Both the position numbers and the translations under genes were made by a program. From an uncultured Bacteroides sp. (GTDB lineage: Bacteria; Bacteroidota; Bacteroidia; Bacteroidales; Bacteroidaceae), in NCBI GenBank assembly GCA_944320865.1, contig CALUJC010000008.1, positions 18,020 to 82,019 on the forward strand: a stretch of 64,000 nucleotides of DNA, read 5' to 3'. Below are positions 37,661 to 45,989 of the stretch, piece after piece. Below the pieces are notes generated by a model, which had not been told where the DNA came from, searched no databases, and saw only the letters and a program-made list of their open reading frames with translations. The number at the start of each line of letters is the position of its first letter. Position 1 is the first letter of the stretch.

Positions 37661-39439
37661 ATGAAAAGTATAAAAATATTTTTAGGAATAATACCATGGC
37701 TAATCTGCCCTACGTTTGTAATGTCCCAAGACAATAAATATCCTTTATTGCATTATGAGGAATTATCCGATACCAAACCTCATGATGATCTATATAAATG
37801 GAATAGAATTAACCCTGCAGTCCAATTATACTGGGGGAGTACAGATGTGCGCTATTCCAAATACAATATCCCCCAAGATTTGAAAAAAAAGAAACTAAAA
37901 ATTAAATCATGGAAAGGGGAGCATATAAGTTGTCAAGCTGTCTTATGGACTAAAAAAGATTTGCATAATGTTAGTGTAAGTCTAAAAGAGCTACGATGTG
38001 GTAAATCAATCATCCCAACTAAAAATATCCATCCGCATTTTGTAAGATATGTCATGACTGACGAACTTAATAAAGACAGAAAAAGCGGCTGTGGAAATCG
38101 AGAGAACAAAGCTGAATGGGACTCCCTATTAGTAGCAGATGCTTTGGACATAATTGACAGAATAGATGTGCAAGCCTATACAACACGACCTATATGGATA
38201 AATATAGATATTCCACATGATATTCAGCATGGCACATATAGTGGTTCTCTAATTATAAAAAGTGACCAAACAAAGCAGACGGCACTTTCTATTGAGATAG
38301 AGGTTATTAACAAAGTATTGACAAAGCCTTCAGAGTGGAACTTTTTTTTAGATTTATGGCAAAACCCCTATGCAGTAGCACGCTATTATCAAGTTCCATT
38401 ATGGAGTAAGGCACATTTTGACGCGATGCGTCCAATTATGAAAATGCTAGCCGATGCAGGCCAACATGTCATAACAGCCAGCATCATGCATAAACCATGG
38501 GACGGACAAACAGAAGACCATTATGACAGCATGGTCACTAAAATAAAAAAGATAGATGGCTCATGGAAATATGACTATGCAGTATTTGATATATGGGTAA
38601 ATTTCATGATGTCAGATATTGGAATTGACAGTTTAATTTCTTGCTACACGATTATTCCATGGAATTTGTCATTTGACTATTATGATGAAGCAACTAATAG
38701 AGTACAATTTATAAAAACCAAACCTCACGAAACTTCATTTTCAGACTATTGGTTACCATTCCTTAAAGATTTCTCGGCTCATTTACGAAAAAAAGGATGG
38801 TTTGAAAAAACATCCATATCCATGGATGAGCGCGCGTTGAATGACATGATAGAAGCAATAAAAGTAATAAAAAAAGCCGATCCTGACTATAAAATAAGTT
38901 TAGCTGGCAATTATCATAAAGAGATAGAACGTGATCTATATTATTTAACGATACCTTATGGGAATACACTACCGGAGGACATTAAATCAAGAAGAGAAAA
39001 TAATAAGCAAATAAGTTGCGTTTACACTTGTTGCGTGGAACCATTTCCCAATATTTTCACATTTTCCCCTCCTGCTGAAGCCGCTTGGACGGTACTTCAT
39101 GCCTTAGCAGAAGGCTACGATGGTTTTCTTAGATGGGCGGTGAATAGCTGGCCAAATGATCCATTAAGAGACTCCAGGTTTAGGACATGGGCGGCAGGAG
39201 ATACTTATTGCATATATCCAGGTCCTAGAAGTAGTATTAGGTTTGAGAAGTTGATGGAAGGTTTGCAAGCATGTGAAAAAATACATTTACTTACAAAAGA
39301 ATACAAGAAATCTGGAAACACGAAAAAACTAATTAAACTAAATGAGCTCTTATCAAAATTTACCATCAAAGGATTCATAAAATCCAATCAAACAACCGAA
39401 GAAGTCCTAAAAGAGCTACATTCCTTTTTAAATTCTTGA
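37661..39439 (+). CDS. GH123-like hydrolase (DUF4091-type catalytic domain)
   Basis: 592 residues from the ATG at 37661 (MKSIKIFLGI); upstream codons in the frame carry no signal features. A signal peptide ends near VMSQ. An N-terminal beta domain (about 50-220, WKGEHISCQAVLWTKKDLHNV) precedes a (beta/alpha)8 barrel (about 225-540). The barrel has an Asp-Glu pair in SISMDERAL (Asp389-Glu390), matching the substrate-assisted catalytic pair described for GH123 beta-N-acetylgalactosaminidases. Closing CEPFPN and FLRWAVNSWP are also typical. Specificity is not certain; it ends the AT-rich PUL. Confidence 0.78.
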   Translation: MKSIKIFLGIIPWLICPTFVMSQDNKYPLLHYEELSDTKPHDDLYKWNRINPAVQLYWGSTDVRYSKYNIPQDLKKKKLKIKSWKGEHISCQAVLWTKKDLHNVSVSLKELRCGKSIIPTKNIHPHFVRYVMTDELNKDRKSGCGNRENKAEWDSLLVADALDIIDRIDVQAYTTRPIWINIDIPHDIQHGTYSGSLIIKSDQTKQTALSIEIEVINKVLTKPSEWNFFLDLWQNPYAVARYYQVPLWSKAHFDAMRPIMKMLADAGQHVITASIMHKPWDGQTEDHYDSMVTKIKKIDGSWKYDYAVFDIWVNFMMSDIGIDSLISCYTIIPWNLSFDYYDEATNRVQFIKTKPHETSFSDYWLPFLKDFSAHLRKKGWFEKTSISMDERALNDMIEAIKVIKKADPDYKISLAGNYHKEIERDLYYLTIPYGNTLPEDIKSRRENNKQISCVYTCCVEPFPNIFTFSPPAEAAWTVLHALAEGYDGFLRWAVNSWPNDPLRDSRFRTWAAGDTYCIYPGPRSSIRFEKLMEGLQACEKIHLLTKEYKKSGNTKKLIKLNELLSKFTIKGFIKSNQTTEEVLKELHSFLNS

Positions 39440-39492
39440 TAGGATATGGATTTATTATCAAAAATGTAACAAACAAAATAAAAGGAAAGGAG

Positions 39493-39500
39493 TATCTTTG
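39493..39500 (+). promoter_or_regulatory. Bacteroides -7 box (TATCTTTG) for the alkaline phosphatase gene
   Basis: TATCTTTGC, 56 bp before the ATG at 39556. It shows the phosphatase gene has its own promoter, separate from the PUL. Confidence 0.6.
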
Positions 39501-39555
39501 CCCTGAGATTTTCAAACATACTCCCTACCTAAATTCATTAAAATACACATAAGAC

Positions 39556-40938
39556 ATGAAACGACTGACAAGTTTTCTCCTCCTGGCACTGTTTATCATA
39601 GCAGCCGCACAGGCACAACGCGCCAAGTATGTATTCTACTTCATCGGCGACGGAATGGGCCTGAACCAAGTGAACACCACCGAAATGTACCTTGCCGAAC
39701 TGGAAGGACGCATCGGCACCAAGCCCCTGCAATTCGCCTCATTCCCCGTGGCAGGCATGGCCACCACATTCTCCGCCTCCAACTCCATTACCGACTCTGC
39801 TGCAGGAGGCACGGCGTTGGCCACCGGGCACAAAACATACAACGGCGCCCTGGGCGTAGATGCCGACAAAAACAACGTGTACAGCATTGCCGTCCGCGCA
39901 CAAAAGGCAGGCCGACGGGTGGGTATTACCACCAGCGTGGGCGTGGACCACGCCACCCCGGCTGCCTTCTACGCCCACCAGGCAGACCGTGGCACTTATG
40001 ATGACATAGCCATCGACCTCATAGAAGCAGGCTTTGACTTTTACGCCGGCAGCGGATTCAACGCCAAAGACGGCGGCGCCAAGGCCATCCCCGCCATCGA
40101 GCAAGCCGGATACACCGTAGCCCGTGGCATCGACGAATATCAAGACAAGGCAACTGATGCCAGCAAGATGCTCCTTATTCAAGAAGAAGACGGCTTGCCC
40201 TGGTGCCTGCCCTACGCCATAGACCGCGATGAAGACGACATGACCCTGGAGCAGATTACGGAAAGCGCCATCGACTTCTTGAGCAAAGACAACCGCAAAG
40301 GCTTTTTCCTGATGGTAGAAGGCGGAAAGATTGACTGGGCCTGCCACGACAACGATGCCGCCACCGTGCTCAATGAAGTCATCGACTTGGACAACGCCGT
40401 CAAGGAAGCCTACGAATTCTACCTGCAACACCCCAAGGAAACACTGATTGTAATCACCGCCGACCACGAGACGGGAGGCCTTGGCCTGGGCTACCAGGGC
40501 TACACGCTAAACCTGAAAGCCTTGGCATGCCAAAAACAATCGGCCGAAGCCTTGTCACGCATCATCACCGACCTGCGTAAAACAGAAAAGACTACATGGG
40601 AAGACATGAAGGCCTTGCTTGCAGAACATATGGGTTTCTGGGAAAAGCTACCCTTGACGTGGGAACAAGAAAGAATGCTGCACGATGCTTTCGACGAATC
40701 GTTCACCAAGCGCCACGTGGTCTTTACCGAAAGCCTTTATTCCAGGACTGAGCCCGTGGCCGTGGCAGCCCGCAAAGTCATGAACCAAATAGCCAAGGCC
40801 GGCTGGACAACCGGTGACCATAGCGCAGAATATGTCCCGGTATTTGCCATCGGCGCAGGGGCACAGCTGTTCAGTGGGAAAATGGATAATACCGACATCC
40901 CCAAACGCATTGCCAAGGCTGCCGGATACAAGTGGTAA
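39556..40938 (+). CDS. Alkaline phosphatase
   Basis: 460 residues with a signal peptide (ending AAQAQ, 21), so periplasmic. Metal and nucleophile sites are visible: VFYFIGDGMG (Asp32), ITDSAAGGTALATG with nucleophile Ser81, HETGGLGLGYQG, and TGDHSAEYVPVFAIG near the end. It hydrolyses phosphomonoesters to free phosphate. GC and codon use match the housekeeping flanks rather than the PUL before it. A perfect 18-bp inverted repeat (40960-41029) follows and probably terminates it. Confidence 0.93.
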   Translation: MKRLTSFLLLALFIIAAAQAQRAKYVFYFIGDGMGLNQVNTTEMYLAELEGRIGTKPLQFASFPVAGMATTFSASNSITDSAAGGTALATGHKTYNGALGVDADKNNVYSIAVRAQKAGRRVGITTSVGVDHATPAAFYAHQADRGTYDDIAIDLIEAGFDFYAGSGFNAKDGGAKAIPAIEQAGYTVARGIDEYQDKATDASKMLLIQEEDGLPWCLPYAIDRDEDDMTLEQITESAIDFLSKDNRKGFFLMVEGGKIDWACHDNDAATVLNEVIDLDNAVKEAYEFYLQHPKETLIVITADHETGGLGLGYQGYTLNLKALACQKQSAEALSRIITDLRKTEKTTWEDMKALLAEHMGFWEKLPLTWEQERMLHDAFDESFTKRHVVFTESLYSRTEPVAVAARKVMNQIAKAGWTTGDHSAEYVPVFAIGAGAQLFSGKMDNTDIPKRIAKAAGYKW

Positions 40939-40959
40939 TAGGGAAACAGCGATTAACGA

Positions 40960-41029
40960 TTAGGGGTTAGTGATTAGTGTTTAATACATGCTGGCATAGC
41001 ATTATTAACCGCTAATCACTAACCCCTAA
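40960..41029. terminator. Perfect inverted repeat between convergent genes
   Basis: TTAGGGGTTAGTGATTAG (40960-40977) pairs perfectly with CTAATCACTAACCCCTAA (41012-41029). A small ATGCT-GGCAT-AGCAT hairpin lies inside, and TTTT follows at 41034. Likely bidirectional terminator for the phosphatase gene and the deacetylase/serine-hydrolase gene. Confidence 0.65.
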
Positions 41030-41047
41030 CTACTTTTAATCCTATGC

Positions 41048-42898
41048 TTACAGCGCAGGCAGCAGGTACTTCCATATAAGGTTCAGCTCGGCCTGCATAT
41101 CCGGCAGGTGGGCGGTAACCACAATGACGGCATCCTTATCCGGCAATACCAAGATGTACTGCCCGTTGGCTCCATCGGCACGGAAGGCATTATGACGACA
41201 ACGCCACATCTGGTAGCCATAGCCTTGCAGCCAATCGCTGTTCTTGGGCGTCATCTTCATTTTTTTGAGCCATTCAGGCCTAACCCCTGCAGGCAATGAA
41301 GGCACTTGGGCAGCCGAAGCCTCTTTCACCCAACCTTCGGGCAACACCTGCTTGCCCTGCCACTTGCCATCCTGCAACAGCAGCAGGCCCATCTTGGCAA
41401 GGTCTTCCGTCTTGAGGTACAAGCCCCAGCCGCCGGTGTTGACACCCTGCGGACTTTCTTCCCAACGCACATTCACAATGCCCAGCGGGCGGAACAGGCG
41501 CGGCCACAGGTAGTCTACAATCTTCTGTCCCGTCACCTTCTGCACAATGGCCGAAAGCATGTAAGTTCCCACGCTGTTGTAGCAGAAGAACGTACCCGGC
41601 TTATGCTCTACCGGCCAAGCCAGGAATCCTTTCACCCAATCGGCATCTTGCTTGCCACGCACGTCGCGCGTAGGGTCTGTATCATGCCCGCAGTTCATGG
41701 TGAGCAGATGGCGCACAGTCATCTCCTTCAAGTTATCGCTCACCTCGGCAGGCAGTTTGTCGGGGAAGAAGGAGATAACTTTGTCGTCCAGCTTCAGCTT
41801 ACCCTCGGCAATGGCAAAGCCCACGGCGGTAGAAGTGAAAGTCTTGCTCACGGAGTTCAAGATGTGCGGCTCGTTCTCGCGCCCTTCACTCATCCAGTTG
41901 GCAGAGAGCACCTGGCCATGCTGCACAATCATCAGGCTATGCAGGTCTTGCTTTTCCTTTTGGGCGGCAGCCAGATACTTCTGCACGGCCTTGTCCAACT
42001 TCTTGGAGGCTTCGCCCCGTGGCAGGCTCTTGGTCAGCTGGTTGATATCCATCAGGCGGATGCCACGTTCCTCAATGGCTTGCTTCACACGGGGACTGGT
42101 CAACAGGTCGGTCACGCCCTGGCGGTCGGTAGCCACGTTTTCATAGCCGATGTGGAAAACGGTCTTCATCTCATCGTTGTCATAAGCCGGATGGTCGAGG
42201 AAAAGATAGCGTTTGCCTGGCTCCAGTTTCTCCAATGCGGCAAGAAAGCTCGCCTCTTTCTCTTGCGGGGTCTTGCTGGGGCCTGCATAACCAATGTACT
42301 GGAAATTATAGTCCTTATCGGAATCCATACGGTCTATGCAAGACAGATTGTACTCCTTAGCCAATCTGAGTGTCAGCTCGTTCACCTCTTTCGTAAAAGC
42401 AGTAGAAGCCATGTGCCCCGTCAAGTGACTCAGTTGGGGAATGTTTTGCAAAGCCACCTCTATTTGCGCACGGAATTCCTGTTCAATCTCGCGGATGTCC
42501 CACTCATGCTCGGTAAGCGCCTGCCCCGGATAATTGGGATTGGGCTTAATCATAGGATAAAAGTAACCGTCCTTGTCCGTCAGACTGGGGCAATGTGTCA
42601 GCGGACGCCATTTCACGTTTTCCCACTCGCTGGTCAGCGTCAGGTGCAGGCCTACATCCAGCCCCGGGTTCTCCTTCAGCATCTTCACCGCCTCCGGGAA
42701 CCATGCAGCCACCGGCATCACCTCCACACTTTTGGCAATGCCCTGGCGGTAAGTCTCCACACAAGCCTCGTTCACCGAGTGGAAGGCACCCATGTCGTCA
42801 ATGCGTATCACCAGTTCCGGGGGAGTATCCTGCCCCCATGCAGAAACCGAGCCTGCCACCAGCAGGCATCCGGTCAAAATAGAAAAATAGTTTTTCAT
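41048..42898 (-). CDS. ChbG/HpnK-type deacetylase fused to a serine hydrolase (class C beta-lactamase-like) domain
   Basis: 616 residues from the ATG at 42898 (MKNYFSILTG); a TTG two codons upstream is less likely. A signal peptide ends near AWGQ. Residues about 28-290 are a ChbG/YdjC-like carbohydrate deacetylase, with metal-site candidates in RIDDMGAFHS (Asp34, Asp35), GLHLTL (His85), SHLTGHM (His158, His162) and FLDHPAYD. Residues about 310-616 are a serine hydrolase with SVSK (nucleophile Ser349, Lys352), the YxN-type triad YNS (440-442) and a DGANGQ near the C-terminus. A two-domain fusion of this kind is unusual to me. It could remove acetyl groups and then ester or peptide bonds from one substrate; that is inference. 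Confidence 0.78.
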   Translation of the reverse strand: MKNYFSILTGCLLVAGSVSAWGQDTPPELVIRIDDMGAFHSVNEACVETYRQGIAKSVEVMPVAAWFPEAVKMLKENPGLDVGLHLTLTSEWENVKWRPLTHCPSLTDKDGYFYPMIKPNPNYPGQALTEHEWDIREIEQEFRAQIEVALQNIPQLSHLTGHMASTAFTKEVNELTLRLAKEYNLSCIDRMDSDKDYNFQYIGYAGPSKTPQEKEASFLAALEKLEPGKRYLFLDHPAYDNDEMKTVFHIGYENVATDRQGVTDLLTSPRVKQAIEERGIRLMDINQLTKSLPRGEASKKLDKAVQKYLAAAQKEKQDLHSLMIVQHGQVLSANWMSEGRENEPHILNSVSKTFTSTAVGFAIAEGKLKLDDKVISFFPDKLPAEVSDNLKEMTVRHLLTMNCGHDTDPTRDVRGKQDADWVKGFLAWPVEHKPGTFFCYNSVGTYMLSAIVQKVTGQKIVDYLWPRLFRPLGIVNVRWEESPQGVNTGGWGLYLKTEDLAKMGLLLLQDGKWQGKQVLPEGWVKEASAAQVPSLPAGVRPEWLKKMKMTPKNSDWLQGYGYQMWRCRHNAFRADGANGQYILVLPDKDAVIVVTAHLPDMQAELNLIWKYLLPAL

Positions 42899-42961
42899 GT
42901 CCAACTATATATTAATTATAAGTAGATGTCAATGCATTTTGACTTTACCTCCATGACCCCT

Positions 42962-43726
42962 TTATGGCCTTGTCTCCCCCTCGATATAGTTCTCCAGGAA
43001 AAGATGTTCCCCGTCAAACACGGCATACGAGAAGAAATTAATCCAATCGCCCAAAATCACAACACGCGCCGAAGCACTCAGCATCAAGTCAAGCTCTATG
43101 TGGCGATGCCCGTAAATGAAATAGTTGATGTCGGGATGTCCCTTCAGGTATTCCTTTGAGTAAGTCACCAGATTCTCCTTGTCCTCGCCCATATAGTCGG
43201 GGTCTTTGCCTCCCTCCCGCTTCAGACGGCTATGCTTAGCCCAGCGCAAGCCCAACTCCACACTCCAACGGGGGTGCAAGGCCGAGAACAACCTTTGCAA
43301 GGTATGGCTATGAAACATGGCACGCAGAAGTTTGAAGTTCACGTCCGCATCACCCAATCCGTCACCATGCGCCAGGTAGAACTCCCGGCCATAAATCTCC
43401 GTGGTAAGAGGTTCACGGTGCAAGATGACACCGCACTCCGTGGTCAAGTAATCACCGCACCAGATATCGTGGTTACCCGTAAAGAAATGTACTTCCACAC
43501 CCATGTCTGTCAATTCGGACAATTTGCCCAAAAAACGAGTAAAGCCCCGGGGAACCACCGTGCGGAACTCATACCAGAAGTCGAACATATCGCCCAGCAG
43601 GTACACGGCTGCCGCCTTGTGCTTGATGCTGTCCAAGAAGTTCACCAAGCGCCGCTCCTGTGTCCGCCCATGTGCAATGGCACGGCAACCCAAGTGGGCA
43701 TCCGAAAGGAAATAGACATTCTTCAT
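42962..43726 (-). CDS. lpxH: UDP-2,3-diacylglucosamine diphosphatase
   Basis: A calcineurin-like metallophosphatase of 254 residues that makes lipid X in lipid A synthesis. The metal motifs are in order: SDAHLG (8-13), GDMFDFWYE (45-53), GNHDIWCG, and a late GHRHIE. It is on the inner-membrane cytoplasmic face. Upstream (43727-43848) lies an ATTAG-rich inverted repeat, and the ChbG fusion gene follows after 63 bp on the same strand. Confidence 0.93.
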   Translation of the reverse strand: MKNVYFLSDAHLGCRAIAHGRTQERRLVNFLDSIKHKAAAVYLLGDMFDFWYEFRTVVPRGFTRFLGKLSELTDMGVEVHFFTGNHDIWCGDYLTTECGVILHREPLTTEIYGREFYLAHGDGLGDADVNFKLLRAMFHSHTLQRLFSALHPRWSVELGLRWAKHSRLKREGGKDPDYMGEDKENLVTYSKEYLKGHPDINYFIYGHRHIELDLMLSASARVVILGDWINFFSYAVFDGEHLFLENYIEGETRP

Positions 43727-43774
43727 TAGCGATTAAGTGTTTGGGATTAGGGATTAGTGATTAGCGATTAAGGG

Positions 43775-43844
43775 TTAGTGATTAGGTATTAGGGAGTAGT
43801 GTTCAGCACGTATTAATCATTAATCACTAATACCTAATCATTAA
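43775..43844. repeat. ATTAG-rich inverted repeat region
   Basis: TTAGTGATTAGGTATTAG (43775-43792) pairs with CTAATACCTAATCATTAA (43827-43844), 17 of 18 positions. The surrounding 43727-43848 is made of repeated gattagtgattagngattag-like words, resembling 40950-41030. It lies after tlpA-like and before lpxH on the minus strand. A terminator role is possible, but I see no T run. Confidence 0.55.
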
Positions 43845-43848
43845 TCAC

Positions 43849-44391
43849 TTACTTAAACAGTTCATCCAAGTACGTATAGAAAGCAGGATCTTCGCCCACT
43901 ACAATTTTGGCAATCTTCCCCTCGGGATCTACCACAATCTTCGTAGGATAACCGGGCACGCCATACAGCTTGCTTACATCCGGATTGCCCGCATTGCGCA
44001 CATGCAGCCAAGGCAAAGCATACTTCTCCACGGCAGCCTTCCATTTGGCCTCCGTATCACGGCAATCAATGCCCAAAATTTCCATCCGGTCCTCATATTT
44101 GGCATAATACTTCTTCATGTCGGGAATGCCCTTGATGCACCAGCCGCACCAGCTGCCCCAAAAGTCCAATACCACATACTTGCCCCGCAACGACGATAGT
44201 GCCAGGTCGTTGCCCTGCAAATCTTTCAACGTAAAGTCCGGAGCCATCTGCCCTTCGGCAATGTTTTGGCTCACCACTTTTACCTCCTGACTACCAGCCA
44301 CGGGCGATGAAGCATACGCCTCCATACCGCCTGCGCAACCCAATGTTGCCACGGCCAATGCCACCCACAAGTTCAGTTTCATTCTTTTCAT
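43849..44391 (-). CDS. TlpA-like thioredoxin-family protein
   Basis: 180 residues with an envelope signal; TLGCAG suggests a lipid Cys19. A thioredoxin fold follows with the redox motif WCGWC (Cys82, Cys85), preceded by APDFTLKDLQG and followed by a cis-proline-type segment YGVPGYPTKIVVDPEGKI. This is the TlpA/ResA group, membrane-bound thiol-disulfide oxidoreductases of the periplasm. Partner unknown. Confidence 0.88.
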   Translation of the reverse strand: MKRMKLNLWVALAVATLGCAGGMEAYASSPVAGSQEVKVVSQNIAEGQMAPDFTLKDLQGNDLALSSLRGKYVVLDFWGSWCGWCIKGIPDMKKYYAKYEDRMEILGIDCRDTEAKWKAAVEKYALPWLHVRNAGNPDVSKLYGVPGYPTKIVVDPEGKIAKIVVGEDPAFYTYLDELFK

Positions 44392-44466
44392 AATGCTTGC
44401 TTTTTCTGTAAATGTACAAAATCAAATGACAATTTATCGGGCGAAGCCCCGAAATGAAGAACTAAA

Positions 44467-44516
44467 AATGAAGAATTCAGTTACCGCTGCATCTGCATCC
44501 CTGAGAATTCTTCATT
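44467..44516 (-). terminator. Hairpin terminator after the DUF59 gene
   Basis: AATGAAGAATTC (44467-44478) pairs perfectly with GAATTCTTCATT (44505-44516). Read on the minus strand the stem is followed by TTTTTAG, as in an intrinsic terminator. Confidence 0.55.
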
Positions 44517-44577
44517 CATTATTCTTAATTCTTCATTAAAGCGCACTTACGCGCGCATAAATCCCAATCCATCTATT

Positions 44578-44889
44578 TCAGAGGAAGCCCAGCTCCAGCT
44601 TTGCCTCCTCGCTCATCATGTCCTTGTCCCACTCCGGCTCAAACACAAGGTTCACCACAGCCGACTTCACGCCCTCTATCGATTCCACCTTTTGACGCAC
44701 GTCTTCCATAATGAACTCCGCCGCCGGACAATTGGGCGCGGTCAGCGTCATGTCGATGGCCACCTCTCCCCCGTCCGATACATCTATTTTGTATATCAAC
44801 CCCAAGTCGTACACGTTTACCGGAATCTCCGGGTCGTACACCGTCTTGAGCATGGCCACCACTTTTTCTTCTATATCATATTTCGTCAT
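44578..44889 (-). CDS. DUF59/MIP18-family (SufT-like) protein
   Basis: 103 residues from the ATG at 44889 (MTKYDIEEKVV). The frame continues to 44919, but a -7 box at 44917-44924 makes that start impossible. Signature YDPEIPVNVYDLGLIY near residue 20 and LTAPNCPAAEFI (about 59-70) with the conserved Cys. DUF59 proteins help iron-sulfur cluster assembly or carry a similar fold; it is a housekeeping gene with its own promoter and terminator. Confidence 0.9.
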   Translation of the reverse strand: MTKYDIEEKVVAMLKTVYDPEIPVNVYDLGLIYKIDVSDGGEVAIDMTLTAPNCPAAEFIMEDVRQKVESIEGVKSAVVNLVFEPEWDKDMMSEEAKLELGFL

Positions 44890-44916
44890 AAAAAAAGAAC
44901 ACTTTAAATTGTAGGG

Positions 44917-44924
44917 CAAAGCTA
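44917..44924 (-). promoter_or_regulatory. Bacteroides -7 box (TAGCTTTG) for the DUF59 gene
   Basis: TAGCTTTGC on the minus strand, 28 bp before the ATG at 44889, supporting that start. Confidence 0.6.
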
Positions 44925-45020
44925 AAAAAAATCAGCGAAACAGCCAAAAGCATTTCAAAAATGTCATTCTACATTTTTCAATAACAGATTAGCCCATTTC
45001 TCTTTCAAATTAGAATACTA

Positions 45021-45195
45021 AGAGTCTGTTTAAATTTTCCTCTTTTAAGTTTTTATCAGCCCCTTTTTGAGCCTCTTTCCGGTCTCTTTTCCTGTTGTTA
45101 TTCGTCACGTAGCCCGCTACGCTCCTCATGACAACAGGAAAATATCCTCGAAAACAGCCCTCAAAATGAGGCTGAGCAAAATTTAAACAGGCTCT
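45021..45195. mobile_element. MITE-like palindromic element, copy 1
   Basis: 175 bp bounded by imperfect terminal inverted repeats (AGAGTCTGTTTAAATTTT at the left, AAAATTTAAACAGGCTCT at the right). The whole element is an imperfect palindrome: CGTAGC pairs with GCTACG at the centre, CCTGTTGT pairs with ACAACAGG around it, and GAGCCTC faces GAGGCTG further out. No reading frame. The second copy (47292-47466) is its reverse complement with five differences by eye. It lies between the DUF59 and radC genes. Confidence 0.7.
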
Positions 45196-45246
45196 AAATC
45201 ATTCATATCCGGCGTGAACTATTTTCCATTATATGGTCTGGGCCGT

Positions 45247-45957
45247 CTATAGCCCCCCTTCGTCATTAAAGCTATAATACCGCCCATCCGTCACCACCAA
45301 GTGGTCCAGCACCCGGATGTTCATCACCTTGGCAGCCCGTTGCACCTGCAGCGTCAGGCGGCGGTCTTCCTGGCTGGGCTGCACGTTGCCCGAGGGATGG
45401 TTGTGCACCAGAGCAATCTGCGTGGCACGTTGAAGCAATGCCTCACGCAAGATGGCACGCACATCAGCCGTAGTCTGGTCGATGCCCCCTCGGCTGATGC
45501 GCACCTTGTCGATGACACGCGCCGCCTGATTGAGCAGCAACACCCAGAACTCCTCGGTAGGCAGGTCGCAAAGCAAGGGGTGAAACAACTCGTAAATGTC
45601 CTGCGACGAGCGGATGACGGCACGCTCCCGCCGCTCCTGCAACTTCCGGCGCTTGCCCAGCTCCAGCGCTGCCATCACCGTAATGCTCTTGGCCGGCCCC
45701 ATGCCCTTGAAGCGGGCAAAGTCGCGCACCTCCCACTTGCCCAGCGCGTTCAAGTCATTGCCTGCCGCTGCCAATATCCTTTGCATCAAGGCCACGGCGC
45801 TCTCCTCCGTGTTGCCCGAACCTATCAGTATGCCCAGCAGTTCGGCATCGCTCAAGGCTTCCGCCCCTTTCAGCATCATCTTCTCCCGTGGGCGGTCCGC
45901 TTCCGACCATTGGGGGATGGTGAGACGGGCAGGAGTTTCTTTATCTAATGTATCCAT
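45247..45957 (-). CDS. radC: DNA repair protein RadC (JAB/MPN family)
   Basis: 236 residues: an N-terminal helix-hairpin-helix part (LSDAELLGILIGSGN and FARFKGMGPAKS), then a JAB1/MPN metallo domain with LVHNHPSGNVQPSQED (about 180-195) as the metal motif. RadC proteins were linked to DNA repair, though the metallohydrolase activity is unproven. It stands on the minus strand between the two MITE copies and has no clear promoter of its own. Confidence 0.92.
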   Translation of the reverse strand: MDTLDKETPARLTIPQWSEADRPREKMMLKGAEALSDAELLGILIGSGNTEESAVALMQRILAAAGNDLNALGKWEVRDFARFKGMGPAKSITVMAALELGKRRKLQERRERAVIRSSQDIYELFHPLLCDLPTEEFWVLLLNQAARVIDKVRISRGGIDQTTADVRAILREALLQRATQIALVHNHPSGNVQPSQEDRRLTLQVQRAAKVMNIRVLDHLVVTDGRYYSFNDEGGL

Positions 45958-45989
45958 ATATCTTGCATAATAAATGATAATCTATCGGA

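Noticed and set aside
40950-43848. CRISPR array from the ATTAG repeats.
   Set aside because: Words are short, unevenly spaced and continuous without unique spacers of constant length; no cas genes are present.
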